45,020 nucleotides of DNA from a virus. Made by a program: the position numbers and the translations under genes. Position 1 is the first letter of the stretch. Each line of letters starts with the position of its first letter. Of the stretch, positions 26,901-33,984 are shown one piece after another. Location: positions 1 through 45,020 of the IMG/VR virus record IMGVR_UViG_3300036766_000214, one strand, 5' to 3'. Below the pieces are notes generated by a model, which was not told the origin of the DNA, searched no databases, and worked only from the letters and a program-made list of their open reading frames with translations.

Positions 26901-27269
26901 GAAATTGCTAAGCGAGGTAAATATCCTACCATTCAGACTGTCACTGACTGGATTCAGAATCCTACGAAGAAAGGAGCTGCTGATAATCTTGAACGCCTGG
27001 TCAATAATCTCTCCCAAGCGTGGGCACTTGGTTATCTTGGAGACTTGGGAACTGCCATACGTCAGGATAGAAAGGGGCTCGCGGCTAACCTAGCTGGTCC
27101 TGTTATTGGAGATATCGGAGAAGCTTCCTACCACATTGGAAATCTCGATGCTAGGGGACTAGCTCGACAAGCTGCTCGAATGGTTCCTATCTTTGGGGGA
27201 GGTCTATCGGATGCTCTGAAGAAGCAGACCGAATCAAAAAACCAACGTCCTAATCAGAAGTCTAGGTAG
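23982..27269 (+). CDS. Large internal/ejected virion protein
   Basis: 1095 aa, the largest protein. It opens with a short strand motif (VVTFRDKKTGKVYQMPWSS), a hydrophobic Gly/Ala segment (about 125-175), a Pro/Ala-rich linker (200-370), then helical domains to the end. The C-terminal 250 residues (from LPKTWTDEPYMVPVMLFKRY) resemble large polyvalent-protein-associated helical regions (LPD38 type), a family-level guess. No lysozyme motif is seen. Size, position and helix content fit an internal core protein ejected with the genome. Its TAG lies inside the opposing gene's 3' end. Confidence 0.65.
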   Translation: MPDKVVTFRDKKTGKVYQMPWSSYIAPTPADAAKFIDDTENPSSWTKAKNWIESPLTNLPTKIGKSLAEPLYKFGEEGTAKPTGKVDKKGKPVMKTEPTHPYLGPLARGTAAYLESLGLTGSSLTSPANVGVTALTLGAGAAANAGRAGLATSLSIPGRALGATQLAHGAYGVYSEPTMSGKVGRAAEAVLGGFGAAYNPNVAAAKPAMGRAPIVEPGPPPAGAIRVGGNLPPMSEGPIGGLGETSRRGLPSPPAAPQNPYYVSPFGDVSQSLEQATPSVPDRTFIDVPPQVGMGAVSEHGLRQVPTYPKLNRGTARSTRLPDMTEVPAVEAAPAQAAPLENMPEPQQAAPPKVETATPQPDPVMRGFSDSDIQAMAEGGDESAIIEGLARPSLTERFKQLFQDEAGAVGNIKKLKADKLKSGKQADMFDRGEFQQPKSQKEPFTHEAFIQSLKATLGRLKSEKGEVKLPSKDDIISPKMQRSIRKVYDDIATSGLTVIKNLGGDALERLIIKNRLDAEQFAGNINSTLKKVTKGLTPEELTSYIDMRDKGAAPLNDKVKAAFDAWKNVDNLVMNAAEESGAGMAHRGETIPIEEKPQNFPHIYPPEFFSDANRVKSLRSIMKEGYSYKEAKDIFNRAAKLNERLIDPETGKNINAEGYRRDINADYQHYNDIAKRISQANDFGPLDTSDSGSPISQLIARTDNPARVAEIVRKYLGKSKPSDPNWARVNAKLSRFETFTKLSHFIVNNSANLAMLPVRSSGKGLLEALGKVTTDYRGAVEEAEKTGALQSIYTELVRETGGPTGPTKWFGIQKGEEINRTISAIAGKRTALDLFQRLKANPQDVRVRSRLENLILENPDKLLSQEGLNEVQVNRAGNRMSEITQGRASNIDLPKTWTDEPYMVPVMLFKRYAYQQSRNIYAAIKQENPLKVATILVGLMNLFGEATGDINAALRGGSRAVAQGKDVKEEVGKEIAKRGKYPTIQTVTDWIQNPTKKGAADNLERLVNNLSQAWALGYLGDLGTAIRQDRKGLAANLAGPVIGDIGEASYHIGNLDARGLARQAARMVPIFGGGLSDALKKQTESKNQRPNQKSR

Positions 27270-28464
27270 CTTCAGTTTTCCTCATGTAACGCTCGAGGAC
27301 TTCTGGATTTAAGATGTAGACGACCTCTTGCCTGTCCCCAATTCGGCGTGCTCGAATCTCAATAGCTTTTTGAGCAAAGAGAGACTCCGCAATTCGGTCT
27401 AGCTCGAAGTTATCAAAGTGCTGCCAGTGCTTCTTGAGGGCTTCTGTTCTTGTTATCTCGTGTTCTTTCCTCGTGATTAGCTCGCGGAGTAGAACTGCTG
27501 TCCCAGGTGCAGAAACTGATTTTCCTACCTGACTAATAGCAATTCTCTTAGCTCCTGGAACAAAGTCCTTACAGGCTCGAATAGCCTCGTCTAAGTCCTC
27601 GTATTCCAAAATCATATCCCGCTTGCGCGCGATCGAAATGAGGATTGCAGTCTTCAAAATGTGATCGTGCAGTCTTTCCATCGTGCCTGTTGTATCTTCC
27701 TCAGTCTCGATAGTTTGAAACTGTGTATACCACTCATTGTAGAGTGCCTTCCCGCGCACCGACCATTTCATCTCTCCTTTACATCTAGCTATCTCCTTTA
27801 GTTCATCTATCAATCCTTGATATGGGAAGGTTATCTCGGGTCTATCTGTGAGTGAGTTTGCTACGCTCTTTTTGTCTGCGTAGATGATGAAGGTTCGAGC
27901 AATGAAGCCACCACCGATTGCATTATCGGGGATAACATCCTTCATATTGACTTCGTTTGTAGCACCGAATAGAACAACGCAGGGTCTTTTCAGGCTCGCA
28001 TTGGGGCTATTCTTGAGCATATACGTCCACTCGGGATTGTAATGCCCATCGTAGAGGTCTGTCAAGATTGTCAATGCTTGAGGATCTGAGACGAGGAAGC
28101 TCGCAAACTCAGAGGCAAAGAGGGAACCAGCAGAGTCCATTTGAGGAGGACCTCCACCTTCCTTCGTCTTTGATTTGGCTAGGTCTGTGATAACGCCTTG
28201 AATCGAAACTCGACCGGCATATATGCGTGTATTATTGACTTCACGCACGAGAGCTTGAGCCAAGTTGATAGGCGGACCTTTCCTCAAACCTGAACGCCCT
28301 ACGAGAAGGACGTAAATGTTGGGATATAATTTGTAGTAGAATTTGTCAAGGTATACTTGGTCTTTGAGAACAGAGGCGATGGCGACGAGCGATGACCAGT
28401 AGTAGTAGCGCCTCGGAGACTCAGAACCTATTGTATACTTGAGAACGCTATCGATGAAACTCAT
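27262..28464 (-). CDS. DUF3987-like ATPase, helicase candidate
   Basis: 400 aa, ATGA-coupled to the polymerase gene. The N-terminal region reads as the DUF3987 pattern (YWSSLVAIASVLKDQVYL, then LYPNIYVLLVGRSGLRKGPP). Around residues 55-63 the Walker A is degenerate: GRSGLRKG replaces the usual GxxGxGKS. A C-terminal winged helix (about 335-390) is visible (EHEITRTEALKKHW). DUF3987 proteins stand beside phage replication genes as presumed replicative helicases or primase partners. No other replicative helicase is found, so this is the likely one. ATPase competence needs testing because of the Walker change. Confidence 0.7.
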   Translation of the reverse strand: MSFIDSVLKYTIGSESPRRYYYWSSLVAIASVLKDQVYLDKFYYKLYPNIYVLLVGRSGLRKGPPINLAQALVREVNNTRIYAGRVSIQGVITDLAKSKTKEGGGPPQMDSAGSLFASEFASFLVSDPQALTILTDLYDGHYNPEWTYMLKNSPNASLKRPCVVLFGATNEVNMKDVIPDNAIGGGFIARTFIIYADKKSVANSLTDRPEITFPYQGLIDELKEIARCKGEMKWSVRGKALYNEWYTQFQTIETEEDTTGTMERLHDHILKTAILISIARKRDMILEYEDLDEAIRACKDFVPGAKRIAISQVGKSVSAPGTAVLLRELITRKEHEITRTEALKKHWQHFDNFELDRIAESLFAQKAIEIRARRIGDRQEVVYILNPEVLERYMRKTEAT

Positions 28465-30944
28465 GCGGCCATCGGAAGTTCATACTTCTTCAGGTTCTTG
28501 TAATCCATACCGATTTTCGTTTCGGCAGGAATGATGATCGGGTCGCGCGAAATAGTGCAATTCTTAAAGTCGATGGGTTTCTCGATCTCTTCGTGAATCA
28601 GTGTTACGTATCGGTCGATGTGTTCTGTTCTGACAAGTGCGACAAGAGCGTCGTGAGCCTCGACCACAAACCGCGCGTCAATACCGTCTCCCACAAAGCG
28701 ACCATTAGCTCGGATTCCCGCTCGACGGAGACTATCCGGAACTGTCGATTGTGGCAAATGAGCGTACGCCTCTTTCCAGAGTTCACGCCCCCAGCGGTCG
28801 AAGAACTGTCGGTAGCGGCCAAATGGATTGACAAGGATACGGTTATTGTTTTGGAGTTGGTTTTGAATCTCCTGATGGAAGACTCCACGAATGTTTGGAG
28901 AGAAGGAATGGAAGGCGTCAAGGAGTTTACCTGCTTTCCATTCTGACAAGTTAATGTCGATGTGTTGACGCTTAGCCTCTGTATTGACTAGTTCCATCAG
29001 TCTGTGCTTACCCATGTCATAGTTACCAGCATGGCGCACGATTTTTCCGATAAAACGCATCTCCTTCGTAACTTGACTGACGTTTACGTTGAAGATGGAA
29101 GCGGCTGTAATCTTGTGAACGTCCGCTTTGTCAGCAAAGAGCTTGAGTAGTTTGAAATCATTAGCGAACGACGCGACGATTCTTGCTTCTGCCTGAGACA
29201 TGTCCGTTTCGACGATTGTATAGCCCTCGTCAGCAATGAACATCTCCCGTACTTCCGTTCCAATGTCTCCATGCTTAGTCATGGTATGGAACGGCATTCC
29301 TAAATCTTCGGGTCGCATTGGCGGTTTCATCGTGCCAGTAGATGAACGACCTGTCTCTGTTCCTGCAATACGATAGACGCACTTCATACGCCCGTCGTAG
29401 TCAGGTTTCGCGGAGATTTTCTTCTTCGCCATTTGAAGACGACGGATAAGAAGGATCAGTTCAAGGATTCGTCGCATCCCTGGAGTGATTTTCTTCGTAT
29501 TCGCCATCAACGCGACTAGGACTTCTTCTGCGGTCCCCTTTCTCTGTGGGAATCTAAGCTGCGTATAGACTAGTGTAGCGCACTGGGGTTTTGAGTTGAC
29601 GTTGACTTCCCAGCCTGCAAGTTTATTGAGCTCATCCTGTGCCTCTTTTACGAGATTTCCATAATGGGCAACAAGCTCTTTCTGCCTTTCAAGATTTATC
29701 CTAAAGCCTACATCCTCAAGCTCGTAGTAGAATCGATGAAGCGAGGTAGTATACTTTAGGACGAAGTTCTCGTACCAATCAGGGAAGCCAGGAACATTAA
29801 GCTCTCTGGCATCTTTCCGCATCTCCTCGAAAACTTCAAAGGTAACGCAAGCATCGCGTCCATTATAAGTCAGGAAGCGAGTTATCTTGTCGCGTTTCCA
29901 GTCAAATTCTTTTCCTTCTTCTTTGTAGTAAGGCTCCTTTGTGTAGATACTGGTCGTGAACTCCAACGCCTTCGGGAACTCAGGATGGAGAGAGTGAGCT
30001 AAGAGGGACGTATCGCAATGAAAATTCTTAATGAAAATTCCACATAGTCGTGCGAGCTGTCTCCGGTCGAACTTGAAGTTCTGTCCGATAACTTGAACAT
30101 CCGATTCGAGAAGCTCCGCAACCATACGCCACATCTCGGCAAGTTGGTGGTCATGGATTCCTTCTAAGTTTTGCCAACTAAAGACGTCAATGAGAGGGAT
30201 GGAGATTGCGTGCCAGGAATTGAAGGCTAGACCGATGCAGAAGGGAACGGACTTAACTACTTCGATGTCAACGGAGACCGTGGGATATGTATCTCGATTC
30301 GAATAGAGGGACAGGAATCGTCCAAGAGAGATGGAATCCTTGGCGATTTCAATAACTCGCTCAGGAGGCGCATAAAGGCTTGACTCTGCCTCGGCCTTAG
30401 CTCGTAAGAGATCGAGTTTAAGGATATGACGATAAGAGTATTTGAGCGGACCCTTTTTCTTCCCTTGCCAGTCATCCTCTAGTTCCTCTCCAGACGAGTG
30501 TAGTAGTGCAGCGGGGTGAATAGTCGGGACGACCTTAAAGTCCATCCCTACGGTTTTCATACAGGAACCACGCCATTTCATGATTCCCGATGAGCCGTTC
30601 CCTTTTCCAGCGATTGCCTTTAGAGCTAAGTTTCCAAACGCGACAATACAGTTAGGTTTGAGGGCGTTAATCTCATCCCAAAGCTGATTGATCGAATCGT
30701 CGATAGAGACGCCTATTTCTCCCAGTCTCTTCAACTGATTCTGCGGCGGTCGGTATTTGATGACGTTGGTGGCGTAGATATCACCCCACTCAATGCCTAT
30801 CTCTCGACAAATTTCTTTGAGAAGCTCTCCAGTTGGTCCTACGAAGGGTTCCTGAAGATACTCCTCTGACTGGCCCGGAGCTTCACCGACGAAAAGGAGC
30901 TTCGCCTCGCGGTTTCCGCATCCGGGGACGTAGTTTCCCCTCAT
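28461..30944 (-). CDS. Uracil-DNA glycosylase / 3'-5' exonuclease / family A DNA polymerase fusion
   Basis: 827 aa. Residues 10-175 are a family-4/5-type UDG: catalytic GEAPG with E21, PFVGPTG, KYRPP and HPA (143-145). Cysteines that bind Fe-S in family 4 are absent. Residues 215-395 are the proofreading domain: D226/E228 (SVDIEV), the GQNFKFD block and YNGRDAC. Residues ~440-820 are polymerase A: motif A DMSQAEAR (~580), O-helix R-x3-K-x3-H-x3-Y (~630-645) and motif C VEAHD (~763). No 5'-3' nuclease. The O-helix residue equal to Pol I F762 is His. This is the replicative polymerase; the UDG domain may remove or sense uracil at the fork. Starts by ATGA overlap. Confidence 0.92.
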   Translation of the reverse strand: MRGNYVPGCGNREAKLLFVGEAPGQSEEYLQEPFVGPTGELLKEICREIGIEWGDIYATNVIKYRPPQNQLKRLGEIGVSIDDSINQLWDEINALKPNCIVAFGNLALKAIAGKGNGSSGIMKWRGSCMKTVGMDFKVVPTIHPAALLHSSGEELEDDWQGKKKGPLKYSYRHILKLDLLRAKAEAESSLYAPPERVIEIAKDSISLGRFLSLYSNRDTYPTVSVDIEVVKSVPFCIGLAFNSWHAISIPLIDVFSWQNLEGIHDHQLAEMWRMVAELLESDVQVIGQNFKFDRRQLARLCGIFIKNFHCDTSLLAHSLHPEFPKALEFTTSIYTKEPYYKEEGKEFDWKRDKITRFLTYNGRDACVTFEVFEEMRKDARELNVPGFPDWYENFVLKYTTSLHRFYYELEDVGFRINLERQKELVAHYGNLVKEAQDELNKLAGWEVNVNSKPQCATLVYTQLRFPQRKGTAEEVLVALMANTKKITPGMRRILELILLIRRLQMAKKKISAKPDYDGRMKCVYRIAGTETGRSSTGTMKPPMRPEDLGMPFHTMTKHGDIGTEVREMFIADEGYTIVETDMSQAEARIVASFANDFKLLKLFADKADVHKITAASIFNVNVSQVTKEMRFIGKIVRHAGNYDMGKHRLMELVNTEAKRQHIDINLSEWKAGKLLDAFHSFSPNIRGVFHQEIQNQLQNNNRILVNPFGRYRQFFDRWGRELWKEAYAHLPQSTVPDSLRRAGIRANGRFVGDGIDARFVVEAHDALVALVRTEHIDRYVTLIHEEIEKPIDFKNCTISRDPIIIPAETKIGMDYKNLKKYELPMAA

Positions 30945-31144
30945 GCGTCGATATCTAGATCAGCGTTGAAATAGGAGCTTTCTCGGTATTCGCGATACTG
31001 GCTTTTCCAGATGTAGAGAATTCCCAAGTAAAGAATTCCCAAGTAAAGAATAGCATCTGGCATGATGGGCTGATGCGGAATTTTGATAGCAATTCTGACC
31101 CTGCCATTTGAGTCGTGGAGCAAGACGCCTATCACAGTGCTCAT
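30941..31144 (-). CDS. Small membrane-associated protein
   Basis: 67 aa; ATG 31144 overlaps the upstream TGA (ATGA) and follows AAGGTGAAGG. Soluble first 35 residues, then a hydrophobic repeat LYLGILYLGILYIW created by an exact 15-bp tandem DNA duplication (about 31018-31047), then a Tyr/Glu-rich tail. ATGA overlap with the polymerase gene shows tight coupling. Function unknown. Confidence 0.6.
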   Translation of the reverse strand: MSTVIGVLLHDSNGRVRIAIKIPHQPIMPDAILYLGILYLGILYIWKSQYREYRESSYFNADLDIDA

Positions 31145-31278
31145 TCCTTCACCTTGAATTCCTTGGAGCAGACGTCGCAAAGATAAACGAAGACCTTGAC
31201 CCCATTCTCAGTTGTGACGCAGAGATACCCAAGAGACTTGGGATTGGAATTCGTGCAATGTGGGCAGATGATTTCCAT
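31141..31278 (-). CDS. 45-aa zinc-ribbon microprotein
   Basis: ATG 31278 to TGA 31141, ATGA overlap with the next gene. Two cysteine pairs, CPHC (residues 5-8) and CDVC (about 35-38), frame a compact beta-hairpin-like middle (GYLCVTTENGVKVFVYLC), the classic one-ribbon zinc fold. Probable nucleic-acid or protein-binding accessory of the replication operon (inference). Confidence 0.75.
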   Translation of the reverse strand: MEIICPHCTNSNPKSLGYLCVTTENGVKVFVYLCDVCSKEFKVKE

Positions 31279-31279
31279 C

Positions 31280-31444
31280 TTAGTGCTTATAGAGGAAAGT
31301 AACGGTCAGAGTGATTGCCATAGCGGAAAGCCAATAGCAAACATCCGCAATTTTTCCTGCGAACGCCCATCTCGTAGCGTTCAACCCGTATAGCACAATG
31401 ATGACGTAGTTGAAAATCTTCGGGTCGAGCAAGAGCTTAAACAT
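31280..31444 (-). CDS. 54-aa protein with two TM segments
   Basis: ATG 31444 lies in the 3' end of the methyltransferase gene (8-bp overlap). Two hydrophobic segments are visible (FNYVIIVLYGLNATRWAFA and VCYWLSAMAITLTVTFLY) with a short Lys/Asp loop between them. Such two-TM microproteins are common in phage early regions. The longer frame to 31507 has no good start signal. Role unknown, perhaps inner-membrane anchoring. Confidence 0.65.
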   Translation of the reverse strand: MFKLLLDPKIFNYVIIVLYGLNATRWAFAGKIADVCYWLSAMAITLTVTFLYKH

Positions 31445-32717
31445 TCTTCTTCTCCATTCGCTTGACAATCTTCTCGTAAGAAGAGGGGTCGCGTTCGATG
31501 AGAACATACTTTCTGTTCGTCAACTTGCACGCGGAACCGACGACACCGGAGCCTGCGAATGGGTCGATGATGATGTTTCCCTCATAGCTACAGTCCTTAA
31601 TAAGATTAGACATCAGCTCAATTGGTTTTTCATTAGGATGTATCATCTGTGAGGGATGGACGATTGGAAATGGCTTGATACCACTTAACTGTCCGGCAGA
31701 GGAGAGAGCAGCAGGAGGCTTGGCTGCTACAATGATGAACTCGAAGTCTCTCGAATACTCCCAAGGAGCTACTCCCCGCCTTGAGAGACTCTTAAGTTTC
31801 TGCCAGATAATTGGAGTCTTTGAGACAGCGTAACCGAGCTTTTCGAGCTTACCAGCTACGTGCTTAGACTCCTCAATGCCTGGCTCATCGTGGCCTACGT
31901 AATACTCGTAATCGTCAAGGCCACAAAAGATGTAAATGAGCGCACCAGACTTCAAGACGCGATAGAGTTCGCGGAAAACTGGTAGTGTTCTATCGTCAAT
32001 CGTCAAGCTCCGATCAAAGAACTTGATCCACGGCGGGTCAGTCACACAATGGTCGATTGATTGGGGAGGAAGTTGCTTGAGAATCTCTGAGGAGTCGCCG
32101 CAATAGATGTCGTTTCCCTCAAACTTGGTAGGTAGGCCAGCCGATCGCTCAGTCGTATAGCGATGAATGGCTACCCGAGCAAGCTTAACCGCGGTTTTCT
32201 TATCCTTAACCTGAGCGAGGGTTGGGTCTTTCTGTAGAGCGCGCGCCAAGGTGAGATCATCGGATAGTGAACCGATGCCCATCGAAAGCTCCTCAGCGGT
32301 ATCCTTTAGCGACCACCCGACTTTGGTTTTGGGGGGTCCTTCTTTGGAGGGACGTCCTGTCTTCTGCGGGAGGCCATGTTCCTCTTGACGAAGCGAATGA
32401 AGTTCTTCGATCAATTTGACCTGTTCGGGCCAGGGGAGGTCGAATCGTTTGAGGTTTTCATGGATACGAGTCTCCTTCGAACGCTTGTCGCTCATTTCTC
32501 GAATGGAAGCCTCGATCTCTTCCCATCCAAGACGAGCGCAGGCGAGTAGTCGTTTCTCCCCTGATACCAAGGAAAATCGTTCGCCCGGTGAAGGACTTAC
32601 AATGATCGCTTGGCTTAGACCAATCTCAGCAATCGAGTCGGCCAGTTCTTGGAGCTTGATTTCATCGATGTTTTGTATGGGACGTGGGATATCAATGAGG
32701 TCGATTCGTATGATCAC
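31437..32717 (-). CDS. ParB-like domain fused to DNA methyltransferase
   Basis: 426 aa, GTG start overlapping the upstream TGA (GTGA). Residues 1-105 are a ParB/Srx-type N-terminal domain with GEKR at 53-56 (GEKRLLACARLGW). Residues ~133-162 look like a helix-turn-helix. The C-terminal half is an amino-methyltransferase in beta-class order: DPPW at 227-230 (catalytic, N6-A or N4-C) before the SAM-binding DPFAGSG at 385-391. ParB-N/MTase fusions are known in phages and mobile elements and usually act as orphan methylases for anti-restriction or regulation. No cognate restriction enzyme is nearby. Target sequence unknown. Confidence 0.88.
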   Translation of the reverse strand: MIIRIDLIDIPRPIQNIDEIKLQELADSIAEIGLSQAIIVSPSPGERFSLVSGEKRLLACARLGWEEIEASIREMSDKRSKETRIHENLKRFDLPWPEQVKLIEELHSLRQEEHGLPQKTGRPSKEGPPKTKVGWSLKDTAEELSMGIGSLSDDLTLARALQKDPTLAQVKDKKTAVKLARVAIHRYTTERSAGLPTKFEGNDIYCGDSSEILKQLPPQSIDHCVTDPPWIKFFDRSLTIDDRTLPVFRELYRVLKSGALIYIFCGLDDYEYYVGHDEPGIEESKHVAGKLEKLGYAVSKTPIIWQKLKSLSRRGVAPWEYSRDFEFIIVAAKPPAALSSAGQLSGIKPFPIVHPSQMIHPNEKPIELMSNLIKDCSYEGNIIIDPFAGSGVVGSACKLTNRKYVLIERDPSSYEKIVKRMEKKNV

Positions 32718-32917
32718 TTAGTTTTCTCCGCGTAGATGTCCTTAAGCTTCTTGGCCTGATACTCGGTAGGAAGACGACCTTCGCAACAGATATGCTCTTC
32801 CATGTGAAGGACGAAGGAAGTTTCCCAATCATTCAGGTCGCCTAATGCCTCGTCGATGATAGCTTTAACCCATGCGACGTAAACCTTATGTTCGTGGGGC
32901 TTCCACATTAGAGGCAT
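32714..32917 (-). CDS. Hypothetical small acidic-helical protein
   Basis: 67 aa from ATG 32917 (TTGGGGAAACCG upstream); ATG 32908 and TTG 32929 are alternatives. The C-terminal half shows LNDWETSFV, a cysteine pair EHICCEG and TEYQAKKLKDIYAEK, a pattern seen in small phage proteins next to replication genes. Role unknown. Coupled to the methyltransferase by GTGA. Confidence 0.55.
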   Translation of the reverse strand: MPLMWKPHEHKVYVAWVKAIIDEALGDLNDWETSFVLHMEEHICCEGRLPTEYQAKKLKDIYAEKTK

Positions 32918-33023
32918 CGGTTTCCCCAATAAAAATTTGGGCCGAACGTTTATCGTCCCTCGGCTCCTACAAGACTACCCCCTGTCGCGGGTGCATCACT
33001 CCCGATTCAGGAACCTCGACGGG

Positions 33024-33182
33024 CTACTTCTCGGATGCGTCCGCGTCTTCCCCATCTTCGGTGAGGTCGTTCTCGCCGTCATCCTCATCATCGGTTCCAT
33101 CATCGAACTCATCGTCGTCCGGCTCGTTTGCGGAGTCGAGGAGTTCGTCGGGGTTCGCGGGAAGCTTTTCATCTCCACTCAT
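33024..33182 (-). CDS. 52-aa very acidic microprotein
   Basis: ATG 33182 has a strong AACAGGAG SD. About half of the residues are Asp or Glu (EPDDDEFDDGTDDEDDGEND core), with no cysteine and only two lysines. The product resembles DNA-mimic or acidic tail proteins that bind DNA-binding proteins; the adjacent SSB-like gene makes a partner role possible (inference). Confidence 0.65.
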   Translation of the reverse strand: MSGDEKLPANPDELLDSANEPDDDEFDDGTDDEDDGENDLTEDGEDADASEK

Positions 33183-33245
33183 TGTCGTTTCTCCTGTTTA
33201 AGAGTTTCGTTCCCCTCATCTTTCCCATCCTCGCCTCTGGAGTAT

Positions 33246-33276
33246 ACTCATGTCCTTAAGGACAATCCTTATGAGT
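33246..33276 (-). promoter_or_regulatory. Nested palindrome in gene junction
   Basis: ACTCAT (33246-33251) and ATGAGT (33271-33276) flank a perfect 14-bp palindrome TGTCCTTAAGGACA (33251-33264). It could be an operator or an RNA cruciform/attenuator between the SSB-like gene and the acidic microprotein. There is no U-tract. Confidence 0.4.
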
Positions 33277-33378
33277 CCCAACATAGAGACAACCATGTGG
33301 GACGATGAAGAGTATGCTGGTCCTTGTCACCAAGATCAGGCGGTCAAGGATACTCCGCTTTTCCCGTCCCTTCGCCAT
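33256..33378 (-). pseudogene. 40-aa ORF resembling a decayed HNH C-terminus
   Basis: ATG 33378, just after the SSB-like stop, to TAA 33256, without an SD. The last third reads GCLYVGTHKD, close to the HLYVGTHKDN end of HNH nucleases, but the expected CxNPDH before it is scrambled (VPHG). The same frame continues after the TAA with a basic segment. Probably a frame-damaged remnant; it could also be a translated microprotein. Confidence 0.35.
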
Positions 33379-33380
33379 GT

Positions 33381-33833
33381 CTAGCCCCCGAATCCAGCGA
33401 CAGCAGGTGCGCCTGTCGCAGTGTTCGAGTTTAGATGCTCCCATGCCTTCGGGAGTGGTGCCCAGTCGTCGATTTGATTGCGCGCGGGGTCGGTGCCGTC
33501 CTTGCCGCGGTTGGTGGACCACTTCGCGTAGATGAAGCGACCCTTGTGGTTCCCGAATTCGATGTCCGCGATGGCTGACTCGGAGATACCCGGTTCGACG
33601 GCCTTGACGAAGGAGACAGCCGACTGTGGGAACTTCTCGGTGAACCAGACCTTCGCGGGAACGCCCATGAACTCCGTCTTGTTGTCAGCGTTCTCGACGT
33701 CCAGGACGATGTTCATCCCGTCCTTCTTGGAGTTCAGCTCCTCGACGACGTCCTTGATGAGCGTTGGATACCAACCTGGTTTGACAATCTTGGCTCGCTT
33801 GAATTCTTCTGGCGTAATCTGTAAACGGGGCAT
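33381..33833 (-). CDS. ssDNA-binding-like protein (DUF669-like candidate)
   Basis: 150 aa with an AAGGAAAAGACA SD. The N-terminal 30 residues lead into OB-like strands (KPGWYPTLIKDVVEELNSKK, then MNIVLDVEN and VWFTEKFPQS), then a basic patch (NHKGRFIYAKWS), and the protein ends with a short Gly/Ala tail (GAPAVAGFGG). The layout and place next to the RecA-like gene suggest a phage SSB or recombination-mediator protein. Codon bias is stronger than in neighbours, consistent with high expression. No acidic SSB tail is seen, but an acidic microprotein is encoded downstream. Confidence 0.55.
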   Translation of the reverse strand: MPRLQITPEEFKRAKIVKPGWYPTLIKDVVEELNSKKDGMNIVLDVENADNKTEFMGVPAKVWFTEKFPQSAVSFVKAVEPGISESAIADIEFGNHKGRFIYAKWSTNRGKDGTDPARNQIDDWAPLPKAWEHLNSNTATGAPAVAGFGG

Positions 33834-33984
33834 TGTCTTTTCCTTGGTTTGTGGCTGTTTGCGATTCTCGCTAGTTTTAAGCTCTCCAGCTAGAGCCTAC
33901 TTCTTTACGCCCTTCACCTCCTTTGGAGCGCGCTTCTCTATTTCAAGCGCTTCTCCTTTTCAAATTTATTCTTGGACCCTATTT

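Noticed and set aside
33834-33984. A gene in the 151-bp gap with several GGAG strings
   Set aside because: No frame combines a start codon with more than about six codons.
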